From a bacterium (GTDB lineage Bacteria; Zhuqueibacterota; Zhuqueibacteria; Residuimicrobiales; Oceaniaggregativiventaceae): 64,000 bases of DNA. The notes under the pieces were generated by a model. It had not been told where the DNA came from, ran no database searches, and saw only the letters and a list, made by a program, of their open reading frames with translations. How positions within the stretch are numbered: position 1 is the stretch's first letter; every line of letters starts with the position of its first letter. Positions 18,501-26,626 of this stretch are shown piece by piece. The position numbers and the translations under genes are program-made. Where the stretch lies: the NCBI GenBank assembly GCA_029565675.1, contig JAKQNP010000008.1, positions 124,001-188,000 on the forward strand, in the 5' to 3' direction.

Positions 18501-18755
18501 GTCGGGATACGCGGCTCGCTGCCGCTGTTGGACGGTGGGACGCTAAACCGGCCGGAATTCGCTTCTTACGACGTGGAAGGAAAAGAGTGGATTATCGAGG
18601 GGCATGGGGTGGAACCGGATATCTTTGTCGACAACGATCCGGCGCGGCAATACGCGGGCATCGACGATCAGCTCAACAAGGCGATCGAGGTGATTCTGCA
18701 GGAACTCGAAGGGTACAAAGAGCTTCCTGGGCCGCCGCCCTATCCAAAGAAATGA
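15507..18755 (+). CDS. Tricorn-type protease, periplasmic, with beta-propellers, PDZ and serine protease core
   Basis: The ATG at 15507 follows ACAGGAGG and opens a signal peptide (MKKAFLWLFLLAGSVFSQ); 1082 residues, close to the archaeal tricorn length. Residues about 30-560 hold repeated beta-propeller blades (FSPDGTFLAFTGQYDGNTEI, WSPDGRWIAFIADP). After a Lys-rich linker near 560-575 come the C1, PDZ (REGDYILAVNGKPTNEMD) and C2 regions. The catalytic His is H748 in NVGHAYVGGG, the nucleophile is S972 with D973 in FSASDGD, and the late Glu lies in HGVEPDIFV. The Ser preceding His in Thermoplasma tricorn is Gly here. It probably degrades peptides in the periplasm. It is monocistronic with a good terminator. 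Confidence 0.92.
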   Translation: MKKAFLWLFLLAGSVFSQEEARLLRFPAIHGDRIAFVYAGDLYTVASQGGVARRLTSHLGFESFPRFSPDGTFLAFTGQYDGNTEIYLIPAEGGIPRRLTYTATLGRDELDDRMGPNNIAMGWAPDGEKIIFRSRMREPNDFLGQLYFVNLKGDLPEQLPLPRGGFCSFSPDGKRMVYNRVFREFRTWKRYRGGMADDLWLYDFASKTTENLTDHPAQDIFPMWHGDQIYFLSDRDENKRMNLYVLDLASRQIRQLTRFSDFDIKFPSLGPDAVVFEKGGFLYRFDLATEQAEQVHVVIANDQVTQRGGLEDVSQIVRYADLSPEGNRALLGARGEIFSLPAKEGITYNLSQTPGVHERNSTWSPDGRWIAFIADPTGENEIYVRRTDLQSKAVQLTSGSDTYIFDIVWSPDSRKILFSDKKLRLSFVDINSKTIVQVAQAEAWEIRDYSWSPDSKWIAYTRPEREVMNKICLYDVDGKKTIEATDGWFSASSPIFSSDGKYLFFVSDRDFDPKWNAVEWNYSYQDMQRIYLLTLAKETPSPFVLKNDSVAVKTDAPKPQEKKKDEKPAAEKPVIVRVDSDGLRDRIAALPIKPAAYSGLISIGDQLYYRRNAAADEKPQLCVFQFKDKKEIELGAIGGYTVSADQKKMLVMENKKIAIIDVPAQKLEIKEYLDLSGLKVRLDRKQEWAQIFDESWRQMRDFFYDPNMHGVDWPAVRAQYQPLVDHVAHRADLTYIIGEMIGELNVGHAYVGGGDVPKVERIQTGLLGADLERDAASRYYRIKKILRGENWTAERRSPLTEIGVQAREGDYILAVNGKPTNEMDNFYAWMLDTPGKTVSLLLNDKPGIQGAREVLVKPIADEQGLVYYNWVQENIRKVSEATDDQVGYIHIPDMGSAGLNEFVKHFYPQLRKKGLIVDVRGNGGGNVSPQIIERLQRRAVMMDRARNTAYNPDPGALHHGPKVTLIDEFSASDGDLFPYRFRRSGLGKLIGKRTWGGVVGIRGSLPLLDGGTLNRPEFASYDVEGKEWIIEGHGVEPDIFVDNDPARQYAGIDDQLNKAIEVILQELEGYKELPGPPPYPKK

Positions 18756-18756
18756 C

Positions 18757-18793
18757 AAAAGGCTGCTCCTCTTTGGGGAGCGGCCTTTTTTTT
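18757..18793 (+). terminator. Rho-independent terminator of the tricorn gene
   Basis: A 12-bp stem (18758-18769 with 18777-18788, one G-U pair) with loop TCTTTGG is followed by an uninterrupted T tract to 18793, directly after the stop codon. This is the clearest classical terminator in the window. Confidence 0.88.
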
Positions 18794-19069
18794 GGCACAG
18801 AACACCTTGTCCGCCGCGAATCGAATTGATGAGGTATCCTTTTGTCGGGCAACGGGTCGGTGTTTTGGGCGGCCGCAGTCACCCGGTTTTGGATGTTTCG
18901 AAAGGGGGTGTTTGCATGGTTGACTGGAGCGATTTTTTTGTTTAAACTCTTTTGCTTTTTATCATCCGCTGTGGAGGGTCGGGTTTGGCGGTGCGAAGGC
19001 GCCAAATCCCAGATTTCAGGCGATTTTGGGTCATGGAAAAACGCTTTTTGAGCGAAAGGGCGAAACGCG
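18794..19069. other. Leader region of the GH42-like gene
   Basis: 276 bases between the tricorn terminator and the next gene. It contains the promoter at 18920-18948 and a 10-bp stem-loop (18981-18990 with 19000-19009, one G-T pair) within the likely 5' leader. Small frames in the region lack ribosome-binding sites, so no gene is called. Confidence 0.5.
18920..18948 (+). promoter_or_regulatory. Sigma70-like promoter for the GH42-like gene
   Basis: TTGACT (18920-18925), a 17-bp spacer containing seven T, and TAAACT (18943-18948). It lies about 120 bases before the predicted GTG start. Confidence 0.5.
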
Positions 19070-21964
19070 GTGCAACATCACAGAATCGGTTTTGGTAAAA
19101 CTCACCAAAGATTGATCGTATTTTGCGCGAGAACGCCATGGCGAACGGCTGTGGTGCTGCTGATGCTGTTGGTATCGATGGGATCCGCGCTGGTCGATGT
19201 CGCGGTGGAGACCACCCCTGGAGGGCCGCGGATCGAGGTGAACGGCCGTCCCGTGCCGGCGCGCATGTTCTGGGGGCAGCCGGGATTTGGCACGGTGGCC
19301 GCCTTCTATCGATGGACGGAGCAGTCGTTTGAATTCACAGCGCCCTTTGCCGCTCAAGCGACTCTGCACTTTCGTTTCGGAAAGCAAGCCGGCCGGATTT
19401 GGCTGGCGGATCTGCGCTTCGAGGCGATCGATAATGGCCAGGCGGTGCTGCCGCACCAGAGCTTTGGCGATGCGGCTTGCTTTGCCGATTTGTGGAATGT
19501 CTTTCCGCCCGACGAACGCAACACCGTGGGTGAAGCGCAAATCGCTGATTCGATGCTCTGCATTCAACTCGTTGATCCGCCGGCAGGAGCTTCGTGGCCC
19601 GATTTCCACCTCTGGAGCGATGTCAAAAATCTTTCAGCGGGCAGACGCTATCGCTGTTCGTTCCGGGTCAAGGCTTCGCCTGCGCGCACCATCACCCCCA
19701 CGCTCTATCATACCAGCTCCGGCAGCTGGACGGCGATCGCGGGCCCTGCGGGTCCGTTTCTTCACGAAGTCGAGCTGGCCCGCGATGCCGGTGTGAATTT
19801 TATCTCTTTTGGCATTGCCAACTGCTGGGCGCCGCCCGAACAAAAGCCGGACTGGCGCCACATCGAAGCGGTTTTTCGGCGCATCATCGAGGTTCATCCC
19901 CATGCCCTGCTGGTTCCCCGGGTCAGTTTGGATGCGCCGGCCTGGTGGAAGGAGCGCCATCCTGATGCATTGATGGTTTACGAAGACGGCAGCGTCGGAT
20001 CCAAGGCTTCGATTTCGCATCGGCAATACCGTACCGACGCGGCGACGCACCTGGAGCGGCTCTGCCGCTATCTGACGGAAACTTTTCCTGACCATTTTGC
20101 CGGCATTCATCCCTGCGGTCAAAACACGGGCGAGTGGTTTTACGAGGGCGCCTGGGGCGCAAACTTGAGCGGCTATGATTCGGCGACGCTGCAGGCCTGG
20201 CAGTCGCACCCCGACGGCGGCGGGCCGGTGCCGACCGCAGCCGAACGGCGAACGGCAGCCCAGAGTCTGCTGCTCGATCCGGCTTTGCAGCAACCGGTCA
20301 TTCGCTTCAATCTTTTTCTGCAAGAGGAGATGGCGGATTTTATCACAGAACTGGCTGCGGCCGCACGGCGCGGAACCGACGGGCGCAAGCTGGTTTTCAT
20401 CTTTTATGGCTACCATTACGAGTTCGGTCCGGTCTGGAACGGGCCGGCCGCCAGCGGTCATTACGGCCTGTCGCGGGTGTTAGAGTCACCCGATATCGAC
20501 GTCTTGTGCGGCCCCCTGTCCTACCGCGACCGTCACTGGCTGGGCACCGGTCCGGTCATGAGTTCGGCGGAGAGCATCACCGGCGCAGGAAAACTGTGGT
20601 TCAACGAAGACGATACGCGAACCTATCTCAATCGCAATCCGGAGGATCACGCCCGGCACGGCGGTCTGGCCGACCTGGAGCAGACGCAATCCGTGTTGCT
20701 GCGCAATACCGCCCAGGCTTCGTTGCGCGGACTGGGCGCCTGGTGGATGGATCACGGCGCCGGCACCGGCGGCGGCTGGTTCGCCGATCCCGCGCTCTGG
20801 CAGGTGATGCAGTGGATGCGTCCGATCGATGAGGGGCTGCTCGAGCGAAACACCCCCTTTGTTCCGGAAATCGTTGCCATCATCGACGAAAAGAGCCTGT
20901 TGCACCTGGCCGGCGGATCGACAGCCATCGGCAGTGCGCTGATTTCCGACTCGCGTGCGGCACTGGGACGCTGCGGCGCACCCTATGGACAATACCTGCT
21001 GGAGGATATACTGGCGGACAGAGTCGATGCCAAGCTGCAGATTTTTCTCGCCGCCTGGTCTCTGACGCCCGAAGAGCGGGGGATATTGGAGGCGAACCGG
21101 CCGCCCGGCATCACTCGGGTCTGGTGTTATGCGCCGGGATATATTTTGCCGGACGGACTCAGTGTTACGGCCATGAAATCCGTGACCGGATTCAGTCACC
21201 GGCTGGTCGATGCGCCCACGGCTGTAGCCGCGCCGACTGCCAGGGGGCTGTCGCTGGGGTTGATCGATGCCTGGGGGCCGGCGGCCAGAATTCACCCGCT
21301 TTTTTCAGCGGTCGCCAATGCCCAGGAAGTGCTGGCCACCTACAGCGACGGTTCGCCTGCCGTGGCGATGCGCAAAAGCGATCGCGGCACGGATGTCTTT
21401 GTGGGGACGCCGCAGCTGACGCCGGAATTGATCCGCGCTCTGGCGCATTCAGCCGGGGTTCATCTCTACACGGAAAAGGATGCCGGGATCTGGGCAGCGG
21501 AATCGGTTCTTTCGGTGCACGACGTCGGCGTGGGATCGCTGGCGCTGGATATCGGCAGCGACTCGCCGGTTGTCGATGCGCTGAGCGGCGAGATGCTCGG
21601 CAAGGGTCCTGTGCTCTATCCGTCGCTGTCAATGGGTGAGACAAGGGTCCTGCGATGGGAGCAGGAGGTAAGAGTCGATCCCCACGCGCATAGCGGGCCA
21701 TCGAGCTTTGTGCTTTATCCCAACCATCCCAATCCCTTTAATCCTCATACCACCTTGCGGTTCAGCGTACCGGAAGAAGGGCATGTATTGCTGGAAGTTT
21801 TTGATCTGTTGGGGCGGTGTGTCTCACGGTTGATCGACGGCAGAGTTAAGGCGGGCGAACACCAGATGGTTTGGCATGCCGGGCAGCTGCCCGGCGGAGT
21901 CTATTTTTGCCGGTTGCAAGCAGGTGGGCAGGTCTTGCGGAGCAAGTTGGTCCTGGTCAAATAA
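19070..21964 (+). CDS. Secreted GH42-like glycoside hydrolase with T9SS sorting domain
   Basis: Up to 964 residues from a GTG at 19070; the true start is uncertain because the signal peptide (TAVVLLMLLVSMGSALVDV) begins about 25 residues in and no strong ribosome-binding site precedes the GTG. An N-terminal beta-rich part (1-230) precedes a TIM-barrel-like region: GVNFISFGIANCW, LVPRVSLDAPAWWKERHPDA, FAGIHPCGQNTGEWFYEG and GKLWFNEDDTRTYL. These resemble GH42-type beta-galactosidases, with Glu in NTGEW and NEDD as candidate catalytic residues. The last 80 residues are a T9SS sorting domain (YPNHPNPFNPHTTLRFSV, PGGVYFCRLQAGG, tail KLVLVK). It probably attacks galactosides or related polysaccharides outside the cell. 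The exact family is not certain. Confidence 0.72.
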   Translation: MQHHRIGFGKTHQRLIVFCARTPWRTAVVLLMLLVSMGSALVDVAVETTPGGPRIEVNGRPVPARMFWGQPGFGTVAAFYRWTEQSFEFTAPFAAQATLHFRFGKQAGRIWLADLRFEAIDNGQAVLPHQSFGDAACFADLWNVFPPDERNTVGEAQIADSMLCIQLVDPPAGASWPDFHLWSDVKNLSAGRRYRCSFRVKASPARTITPTLYHTSSGSWTAIAGPAGPFLHEVELARDAGVNFISFGIANCWAPPEQKPDWRHIEAVFRRIIEVHPHALLVPRVSLDAPAWWKERHPDALMVYEDGSVGSKASISHRQYRTDAATHLERLCRYLTETFPDHFAGIHPCGQNTGEWFYEGAWGANLSGYDSATLQAWQSHPDGGGPVPTAAERRTAAQSLLLDPALQQPVIRFNLFLQEEMADFITELAAAARRGTDGRKLVFIFYGYHYEFGPVWNGPAASGHYGLSRVLESPDIDVLCGPLSYRDRHWLGTGPVMSSAESITGAGKLWFNEDDTRTYLNRNPEDHARHGGLADLEQTQSVLLRNTAQASLRGLGAWWMDHGAGTGGGWFADPALWQVMQWMRPIDEGLLERNTPFVPEIVAIIDEKSLLHLAGGSTAIGSALISDSRAALGRCGAPYGQYLLEDILADRVDAKLQIFLAAWSLTPEERGILEANRPPGITRVWCYAPGYILPDGLSVTAMKSVTGFSHRLVDAPTAVAAPTARGLSLGLIDAWGPAARIHPLFSAVANAQEVLATYSDGSPAVAMRKSDRGTDVFVGTPQLTPELIRALAHSAGVHLYTEKDAGIWAAESVLSVHDVGVGSLALDIGSDSPVVDALSGEMLGKGPVLYPSLSMGETRVLRWEQEVRVDPHAHSGPSSFVLYPNHPNPFNPHTTLRFSVPEEGHVLLEVFDLLGRCVSRLIDGRVKAGEHQMVWHAGQLPGGVYFCRLQAGGQVLRSKLVLVK

Positions 21965-22021
21965 GGAAAATTTTCCTAAACAAAAATGAGGTGGGCAAGG
22001 ATCGGCCCAGGCGGCCGCCTG
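21964..22021. repeat. Two perfect 14-bp palindromes between convergent genes
   Basis: AGGAAAATTTTCCT (21964-21977) starts at the stop codon of the GH42-like gene, and CAGGCGGCCGCCTG (22008-22021) follows 30 bases later. Both are perfect palindromes in a convergent intergenic gap. They have no loop, so they are poor terminators; a protein-binding role is possible. Confidence 0.4.
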
Positions 22022-22084
22022 AGCATATTGAACGAACATCAGCCCCTTTCTTAGACCTTCCTGTCAATCGTGTCTTCAACCGCG

Positions 22085-22573
22085 TCAGGGCTGGTGGTGC
22101 GGCGGCTCTGATTTGTTGCCGTCGGCTGTTGTGCCCCAAATGACCAGGCCGGCGCTGGCCAGCACCAGGTTTTTAATGATGTATTGGCCTTCCAAGGTGG
22201 CGGCATAGGGAATCCGAAAAAAGACCTCGTTGGGGAAAAAGAAAATGGGCATCACCGTGCCGACCAATTGGAGAAACAGAAGGAATAAAGTGGTTCGCAA
22301 GAACAGCTTAAAGATCAGGCCGATGCCGATGAGGCATTCCCAGGTTGCCAAAAGCAGAATGGAAACATTGCCCGGAATCAGGCCGAAGGAGAGCACATCG
22401 ATGGTCCGGATCGCCAGATCCTGAGCCGGGCTGAGGCCGGGAAAGAATTTCAGCACGCCAAACCAGAAATAGATCACACCCACACTGATTCTCAGCACGG
22501 TTGTGCCGTGGCTGACTGTCCAGTCGGTCACGCGTCTTTCAATCGTTTGGTATCGCTTGTACAGACCGTTCAT
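22085..22573 (-). CDS. DoxX/YkgB-like integral membrane protein
   Basis: 162 residues, start behind CTGGAG. Four predicted membrane helices are visible: around VLRISVGVIYFWFGVLKFF, VSILLLATWECLIGIGLIF, TTLFLLFLQLVGTVMPIFFF and NLVLASAGLVIW. The first-helix pattern RISVGVIYFWFGVLKF is common to the DoxX/DUF417 superfamily, whose members are poorly defined but are linked to redox stress in some bacteria. It follows the desulfurase-SelD fusion on the same strand after about 70 bases, so they may share a transcript. Confidence 0.72.
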   Translation of the reverse strand: MNGLYKRYQTIERRVTDWTVSHGTTVLRISVGVIYFWFGVLKFFPGLSPAQDLAIRTIDVLSFGLIPGNVSILLLATWECLIGIGLIFKLFLRTTLFLLFLQLVGTVMPIFFFPNEVFFRIPYAATLEGQYIIKNLVLASAGLVIWGTTADGNKSEPPHHQP

Positions 22574-22645
22574 CCCGCTGCTCCAGCAAAATATTCTTTA
22601 TCCATTATAACTCTTTCGCCATCTATTTATTCCCGGCCTCTTTTC

Positions 22646-24859
22646 TCAGGACAAATTTTTGCGCACAAAGATTCGCCCTCTGGGGCTGTCGGTGATGCGG
22701 CCGATAATCGCAGCATGGCAGACGCCCTGTTTGTGCAGTTCTGCCAGCGCAGCCGCGCTTTCTTCCGCCGGCACGGCGGCGCACAATCCGCCCGAGGTCT
22801 GCGCATCGTTCAGCAACAGCCGGCGGATCTCCGAGAGCGATTCATCATAGTCGGTGCGCTTTTCGGTAAAGGCAAAATTGTCGCGCGTACCGCCGGGGAT
22901 CACTCTGGCAACCGCCAATTCGGCTGTCTGCGGCAGAAGAGGAACGGCGGCGCTCCACAATTCCGCACCAATGGCTGAATCGCCGAGCATCTCCAGAAGA
23001 TGACCGAGCAAGCCGAATCCGGTGATGTCGGTGCAGGCATGGACGCTATAGCGCGCCAGCGTTTCGGCGGCGGTGCGGTTCAGTTCCGCCATTCGCCGAA
23101 TCAGCAGTTCGGCTGTGTCGGAATCGAGCTGTTCCTGCTTGAGCGCAGTGCTGAGAATACCGGTGCCGATCGGTTTGGTGAGGATGAGGTGATCCCCGGG
23201 CTGCGCGCCCTGGTTGCGCCAGATGCGCTGTGGATCGATGCGGCCGGTGACCGCCAGGCCGAATTTCGGTTCATTGTCATCCACGGTGTGCCCGCCGATT
23301 ATGGTGATGCCCGCCTCTTGCGCCTTGTCGCGAGCGCCGCGCAGAATATCGTGCAGCACCGAAATCGGCAGCCGGTTGCTGGGAAAAGCGACGATGTTGA
23401 GCGCAAACAGCGGTTGTCCGCCCATGGCATAGATGTCGCTCAACGAATTGGCCGCCGCGATGGCGCCGAAAGCGTAGGGATCATCGACGATGGGAGTGAA
23501 GAAATCCACGGTCTGCACCACAGCCAGCGAGTCGTTTAAAAGATAGACCGCGGCATCGTCGCTGGTGTCGGCGCCGACGAGAACCGCCGGATCGCCGGAC
23601 AGCGGCAGGTCGCGCAACACCTCTTCCAGCAGCTGGGGCCGCAACTTGCAGGCACAGCCCAGTCCATGCGTATAGCGGGTGAGTTTGATATTTTCAGCTG
23701 ATTCGGCGATCGGCGCGGACGCGCCTTGGGGGCGCAGTCGCTTGACCGCTCCGATGATCCGCTCTGCAGCGCGATCGATCTCTTGTTCCGTGGTCATACG
23801 GCCGACTGAAAACCGCAGGGTGCCCATGGCGATCTCCTGCGGCACCGCCATGGCGCGCAGCACAGGCGAAAGCTCGACTTGGTCGCTGTGGCAGGCGGCG
23901 CCGGCAGAGGCGGCGATCTCGGTCATCTCGGCGAGCAGGGTCGCGGCATCGAGGCCGGGAAACGCGATACTGGCCGTGTTGGGCAGACGCAACTGCGGGT
24001 GGCCGTTGATCACCCGGTCGGGCAGTTCCCGGCCGATCGCCGCCTCGAGCCGGTCGCGCAGTTCGGCGAGCCGGGTTTGCGTTTCATCCAGGGCTTCGGC
24101 GGCCAGCGCGCAGGCAGCACCGAGACCGACGATCTCGGGGACGTTTTCGGTGCCGGCGCGGCGGTTCTGCTCGTGGTCGGCGCCATGCTGAATTTTGGCC
24201 ACGCGCACCCCGCTGCGCACAAAGAGCGCTCCCACACCTTTGGGTGCGTAAAACTTGTGTCCGGCGATGGAGAGCAGATCCACCCCCAATTCATCGATGC
24301 GCACCGGAATCTTGCCGACCGATTGCGCCGCATCGCTGTGCAGCAGGATTTTTTGCTGATGCGCAAGAGCCGCGATTTCGGCGATCGGTTGCAGCGTGCC
24401 GACCTCGTTGTTGGCGTGCATGACCGTGATCAGGATCGTCTGGAGTGTGATCGCTTTTTCGATGTCGCGGACATCGACGCGCCCAAAGCGATCGACCGCA
24501 ACCCGAGTGATGCGAAATCCCCGTTTTTCCAGGTCGTTGCATACCTCGAGCACAGCCGGGTGCTCGATGGCAGAGGTGATGATGTGGTTGCCGCGATCGC
24601 GCCGGGCCTCGGCGACTCCCTTGATCGCCAGGTTGTTGCTTTCGGTGCCGCCGCTGGTAAAAATGATCTCCTCACTGCTGCAGCCGATCAGGTGTGCAAC
24701 TTGCTGCCGCGCTTGTTCCACAGCGATTTTGGCTTGCCGACCGAAAAAATGCGAGCTGGAAGGATTTCCAAAGTGGGTGCGCAGATAGGGCAACATGGCC
24801 TCCACAACCCGGGGATCGACCGGTGTGGTGGCATTGTAATCGAGATAGATGGGCTGCAA
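22646..24859 (-). CDS. selD: Bifunctional cysteine desulfurase - selenide, water dikinase (SelD) fusion
   Basis: 737 residues from a TTG at 24859 preceded by AGGAG. Residues 1-380 are a NifS/SufS-type PLP enzyme: DYNATTPVDPRV, TSGGTESNNLAIKG, PLP-binding K202 in AGHKFYAPKG, and sulfur/selenium-accepting C323 in SAGAACHSD. Residues 392-737 are selenophosphate synthetase with the catalytic pair C402 and K405 in HGLGCACK, then TSDDAAVYL, GHTVDDNEPKFGLAVTG and TDITGFGLLGH. The N-terminal half can release Se from selenocysteine and pass it to the C-terminal half, which makes selenophosphate from selenide and ATP. The catalytic residue is Cys, not selenocysteine. No selA, selB or selC is in the window, so the user pathway (Sec or selenouridine tRNA) is unknown. 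Confidence 0.94.
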   Translation of the reverse strand: MQPIYLDYNATTPVDPRVVEAMLPYLRTHFGNPSSSHFFGRQAKIAVEQARQQVAHLIGCSSEEIIFTSGGTESNNLAIKGVAEARRDRGNHIITSAIEHPAVLEVCNDLEKRGFRITRVAVDRFGRVDVRDIEKAITLQTILITVMHANNEVGTLQPIAEIAALAHQQKILLHSDAAQSVGKIPVRIDELGVDLLSIAGHKFYAPKGVGALFVRSGVRVAKIQHGADHEQNRRAGTENVPEIVGLGAACALAAEALDETQTRLAELRDRLEAAIGRELPDRVINGHPQLRLPNTASIAFPGLDAATLLAEMTEIAASAGAACHSDQVELSPVLRAMAVPQEIAMGTLRFSVGRMTTEQEIDRAAERIIGAVKRLRPQGASAPIAESAENIKLTRYTHGLGCACKLRPQLLEEVLRDLPLSGDPAVLVGADTSDDAAVYLLNDSLAVVQTVDFFTPIVDDPYAFGAIAAANSLSDIYAMGGQPLFALNIVAFPSNRLPISVLHDILRGARDKAQEAGITIIGGHTVDDNEPKFGLAVTGRIDPQRIWRNQGAQPGDHLILTKPIGTGILSTALKQEQLDSDTAELLIRRMAELNRTAAETLARYSVHACTDITGFGLLGHLLEMLGDSAIGAELWSAAVPLLPQTAELAVARVIPGGTRDNFAFTEKRTDYDESLSEIRRLLLNDAQTSGGLCAAVPAEESAAALAELHKQGVCHAAIIGRITDSPRGRIFVRKNLS

Positions 24860-24975
24860 TGTTTCTCCTGTCGAGATCGAGGTTTTTACAAACAGCGGTC
24901 TTGCGTTGATTTAGAACAAGATCCGCAAAACTTGGAAGAAGCGCAAGGCAAAAAACAGCTGGCCGTGGAAAAGTC

Positions 24976-25004
24976 TTGACTTTCCGCGGTTATTTTAATA
25001 TATT
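24976..25004 (+). promoter_or_regulatory. Sigma70-like promoter of the double-MerR gene, with palindrome
   Basis: TTGACT (24976-24981), a 17-bp spacer and TATATT (24999-25004). The -35 overlaps a perfect inverted repeat AAAGTC-TT-GACTTT (24970-24983), a plausible operator, perhaps for the MerR protein itself. The desulfurase-SelD gene is divergent from the same 194-base gap. Confidence 0.6.
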
Positions 25005-25053
25005 CATGTACGTTCACTGTCGATTATAATTAATATATACGCAGAGGTTCATT

Positions 25054-25767
25054 TTGGAAAAAGGGATCTTTATCCGGGATGAATTGATCGCCCAGGCGGC
25101 GATATCGGCCGAGCAACTGGCGGAATGGGAGCAGCTCAAGCTCATCAAGCCGTTGGGAGTCGCCGACGACGGTCAGCCATTTTATTCCGACAGCACAGTC
25201 CAGCGCATCGAGCAGATCAACAGCTTGGTGCAGGTCGGCTATGATATCCGCGAAGTGCAAAAGATCATCAAAAAAATCGGGCTGCCGCACAGCGCTCAGG
25301 TGGGAAAACAATCCGATTCCGGGCAATATCTGACGGTCGGCGATCTGGCGGAAAAGGTCGGCGTCAGTCCCCGCACCATCAAGCACTGGGAAGACAAAGG
25401 CATCATCGATGCGGAGTTGCGCAGCCAGGGCGGCTTTCGCCTTTATCCCGAGAATTACGTCTATATCTGCAAGCTCGTTCAGGATTTGCAGCTTTTCGGT
25501 TACACCCTGGAACAGATTAAACTGATTGCCGATGCGTATCGCGAGTTGCTCGCCATGCAGAACAACAGCGCTCTCTATGCCAGGTCAGACACCGAGGTCA
25601 AGCTGGAGGCGATGCGGAACGAGATCGACCTTCTCGATAAACGGATTTCGCAGTTCCGCGAGGGTATGCAGCGATGGGAGGATCTGCTCAAAAAGAAGCG
25701 AAAAGAGATCAACCAATTGGCGCAGCAGAACAAAAAGCGGACCGTTGCCAAAGCGGATAACGATTGA
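25054..25767 (+). CDS. Transcriptional regulator with two tandem MerR-type DNA-binding domains
   Basis: 237 residues from a TTG at 25054, chosen because GAGG lies 6 bases upstream and no in-frame ATG exists nearby. Residues about 1-75 form a diverged MerR-like winged helix (ISAEQLAEWEQLKLIKPLG, DSTVQRIEQINSLVQVGYD). Residues about 90-165 form a canonical one (YLTVGDLAEKVGVSPRTIKH, GGFRLYPENYVYICKLVQDL). The C-terminal 70 residues are a coiled coil with a basic end (LLKKKRKEINQLAQQNKKR), without an obvious effector-binding domain or metal-binding cysteines. It is divergent from the desulfurase-SelD gene and may regulate it. That is inferred from position only. Confidence 0.82.
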   Translation: MEKGIFIRDELIAQAAISAEQLAEWEQLKLIKPLGVADDGQPFYSDSTVQRIEQINSLVQVGYDIREVQKIIKKIGLPHSAQVGKQSDSGQYLTVGDLAEKVGVSPRTIKHWEDKGIIDAELRSQGGFRLYPENYVYICKLVQDLQLFGYTLEQIKLIADAYRELLAMQNNSALYARSDTEVKLEAMRNEIDLLDKRISQFREGMQRWEDLLKKKRKEINQLAQQNKKRTVAKADND

Positions 25768-25847
25768 ACAGGTTCTGACTGCTGTTGCCGGTTTTTTACC
25801 TGCTTGGGCTGTTGTAACGGCCCGGGTGAATGCAAAGGATTTGTCTG

Positions 25848-26597
25848 ATGGTGCAGAAACGAATTTTGATCGCCGGCGATTCGATCGCCCGCGGTATTTC
25901 CTATGATGATGAAAAAGACCGCTATCTGCCGCTGCGACGTTCGTTTGTGAACGTGCTGAGCGAATCGCTGAGCGCGGTTGTGCGCAACAGCGCGCGATTT
26001 GGCAACACCCTGCAGCGCGGCGCCGACCGGCTGCGCACCGAGGTCCAGACCTGGAAACCCGATCTCACCCTGATCGAATTCGGCGGCAACGACTGCGATT
26101 TCGACTGGCGGGCGGTGGCGGAAAATCCGGCAGGCCGGCACCATCCCTCGACGGATTTCAGCCGTTTTCACTCTCTGTTGTTGGAGCTTGTGCGCGATGT
26201 TCGTTCCCTGGGATCAGAGCCGGTGCTGTTGACCTTGCCGCCGCTGGATGCGGATCGCTATTTTCGCTGGATCAGCGGCGCCGATGACGAACGCGGCAAC
26301 CGGATTCTCAAATGGATCGGCAGCATCACCCGGATCTATTGGTGGCAGGAGCGCTACAATGCCGCGATCCTCGAGGTCGCGCGCGAGACCGAAACGCGCT
26401 GTATCGATGTGCGCAGTGCTTTTCTGCACGATGCCGATTATACTCAGCTGATCTGTCGCGACGGTATTCATCCGAATGAATCCGGCCATCAGTTGATCGC
26501 CCGCCGCGTGTTGGGTTTTTTCCGCTCCCTGGATCCCGGCTTGCTGCTGCAGCCGTCGCCTACCAACGCTTCTCTGCCCTTGCCAGCCGCCGGTTGA
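25848..26597 (+). CDS. SGNH/GDSL-family hydrolase
   Basis: 249 residues from the ATG at 25848, 7 bases behind AAAGGA; an earlier ATG lacks this. The SGNH blocks are present: GDSIARG (block I, Ser nucleophile), GNTL (Gly block), GGNDCD (Asn block) and DGIHPNESGH (Asp-His of block V). These enzymes hydrolyse esters on lipids, sugars or peptides. There is no signal peptide, so it is cytoplasmic. It converges with the GH78 gene, 29 bases apart, and might remove acyl groups from the same sugars; this is an inference from position. Confidence 0.85.
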   Translation: MVQKRILIAGDSIARGISYDDEKDRYLPLRRSFVNVLSESLSAVVRNSARFGNTLQRGADRLRTEVQTWKPDLTLIEFGGNDCDFDWRAVAENPAGRHHPSTDFSRFHSLLLELVRDVRSLGSEPVLLTLPPLDADRYFRWISGADDERGNRILKWIGSITRIYWWQERYNAAILEVARETETRCIDVRSAFLHDADYTQLICRDGIHPNESGHQLIARRVLGFFRSLDPGLLLQPSPTNASLPLPAAG

Positions 26598-26626
26598 TGT
26601 CCTGCAGCCCCGCAGCTGCTCGCAGC

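Noticed and set aside
23879-24979. 366-residue plus-strand frame
   Set aside because: Antisense to the desulfurase-SelD fusion and running into the intergenic promoter region.
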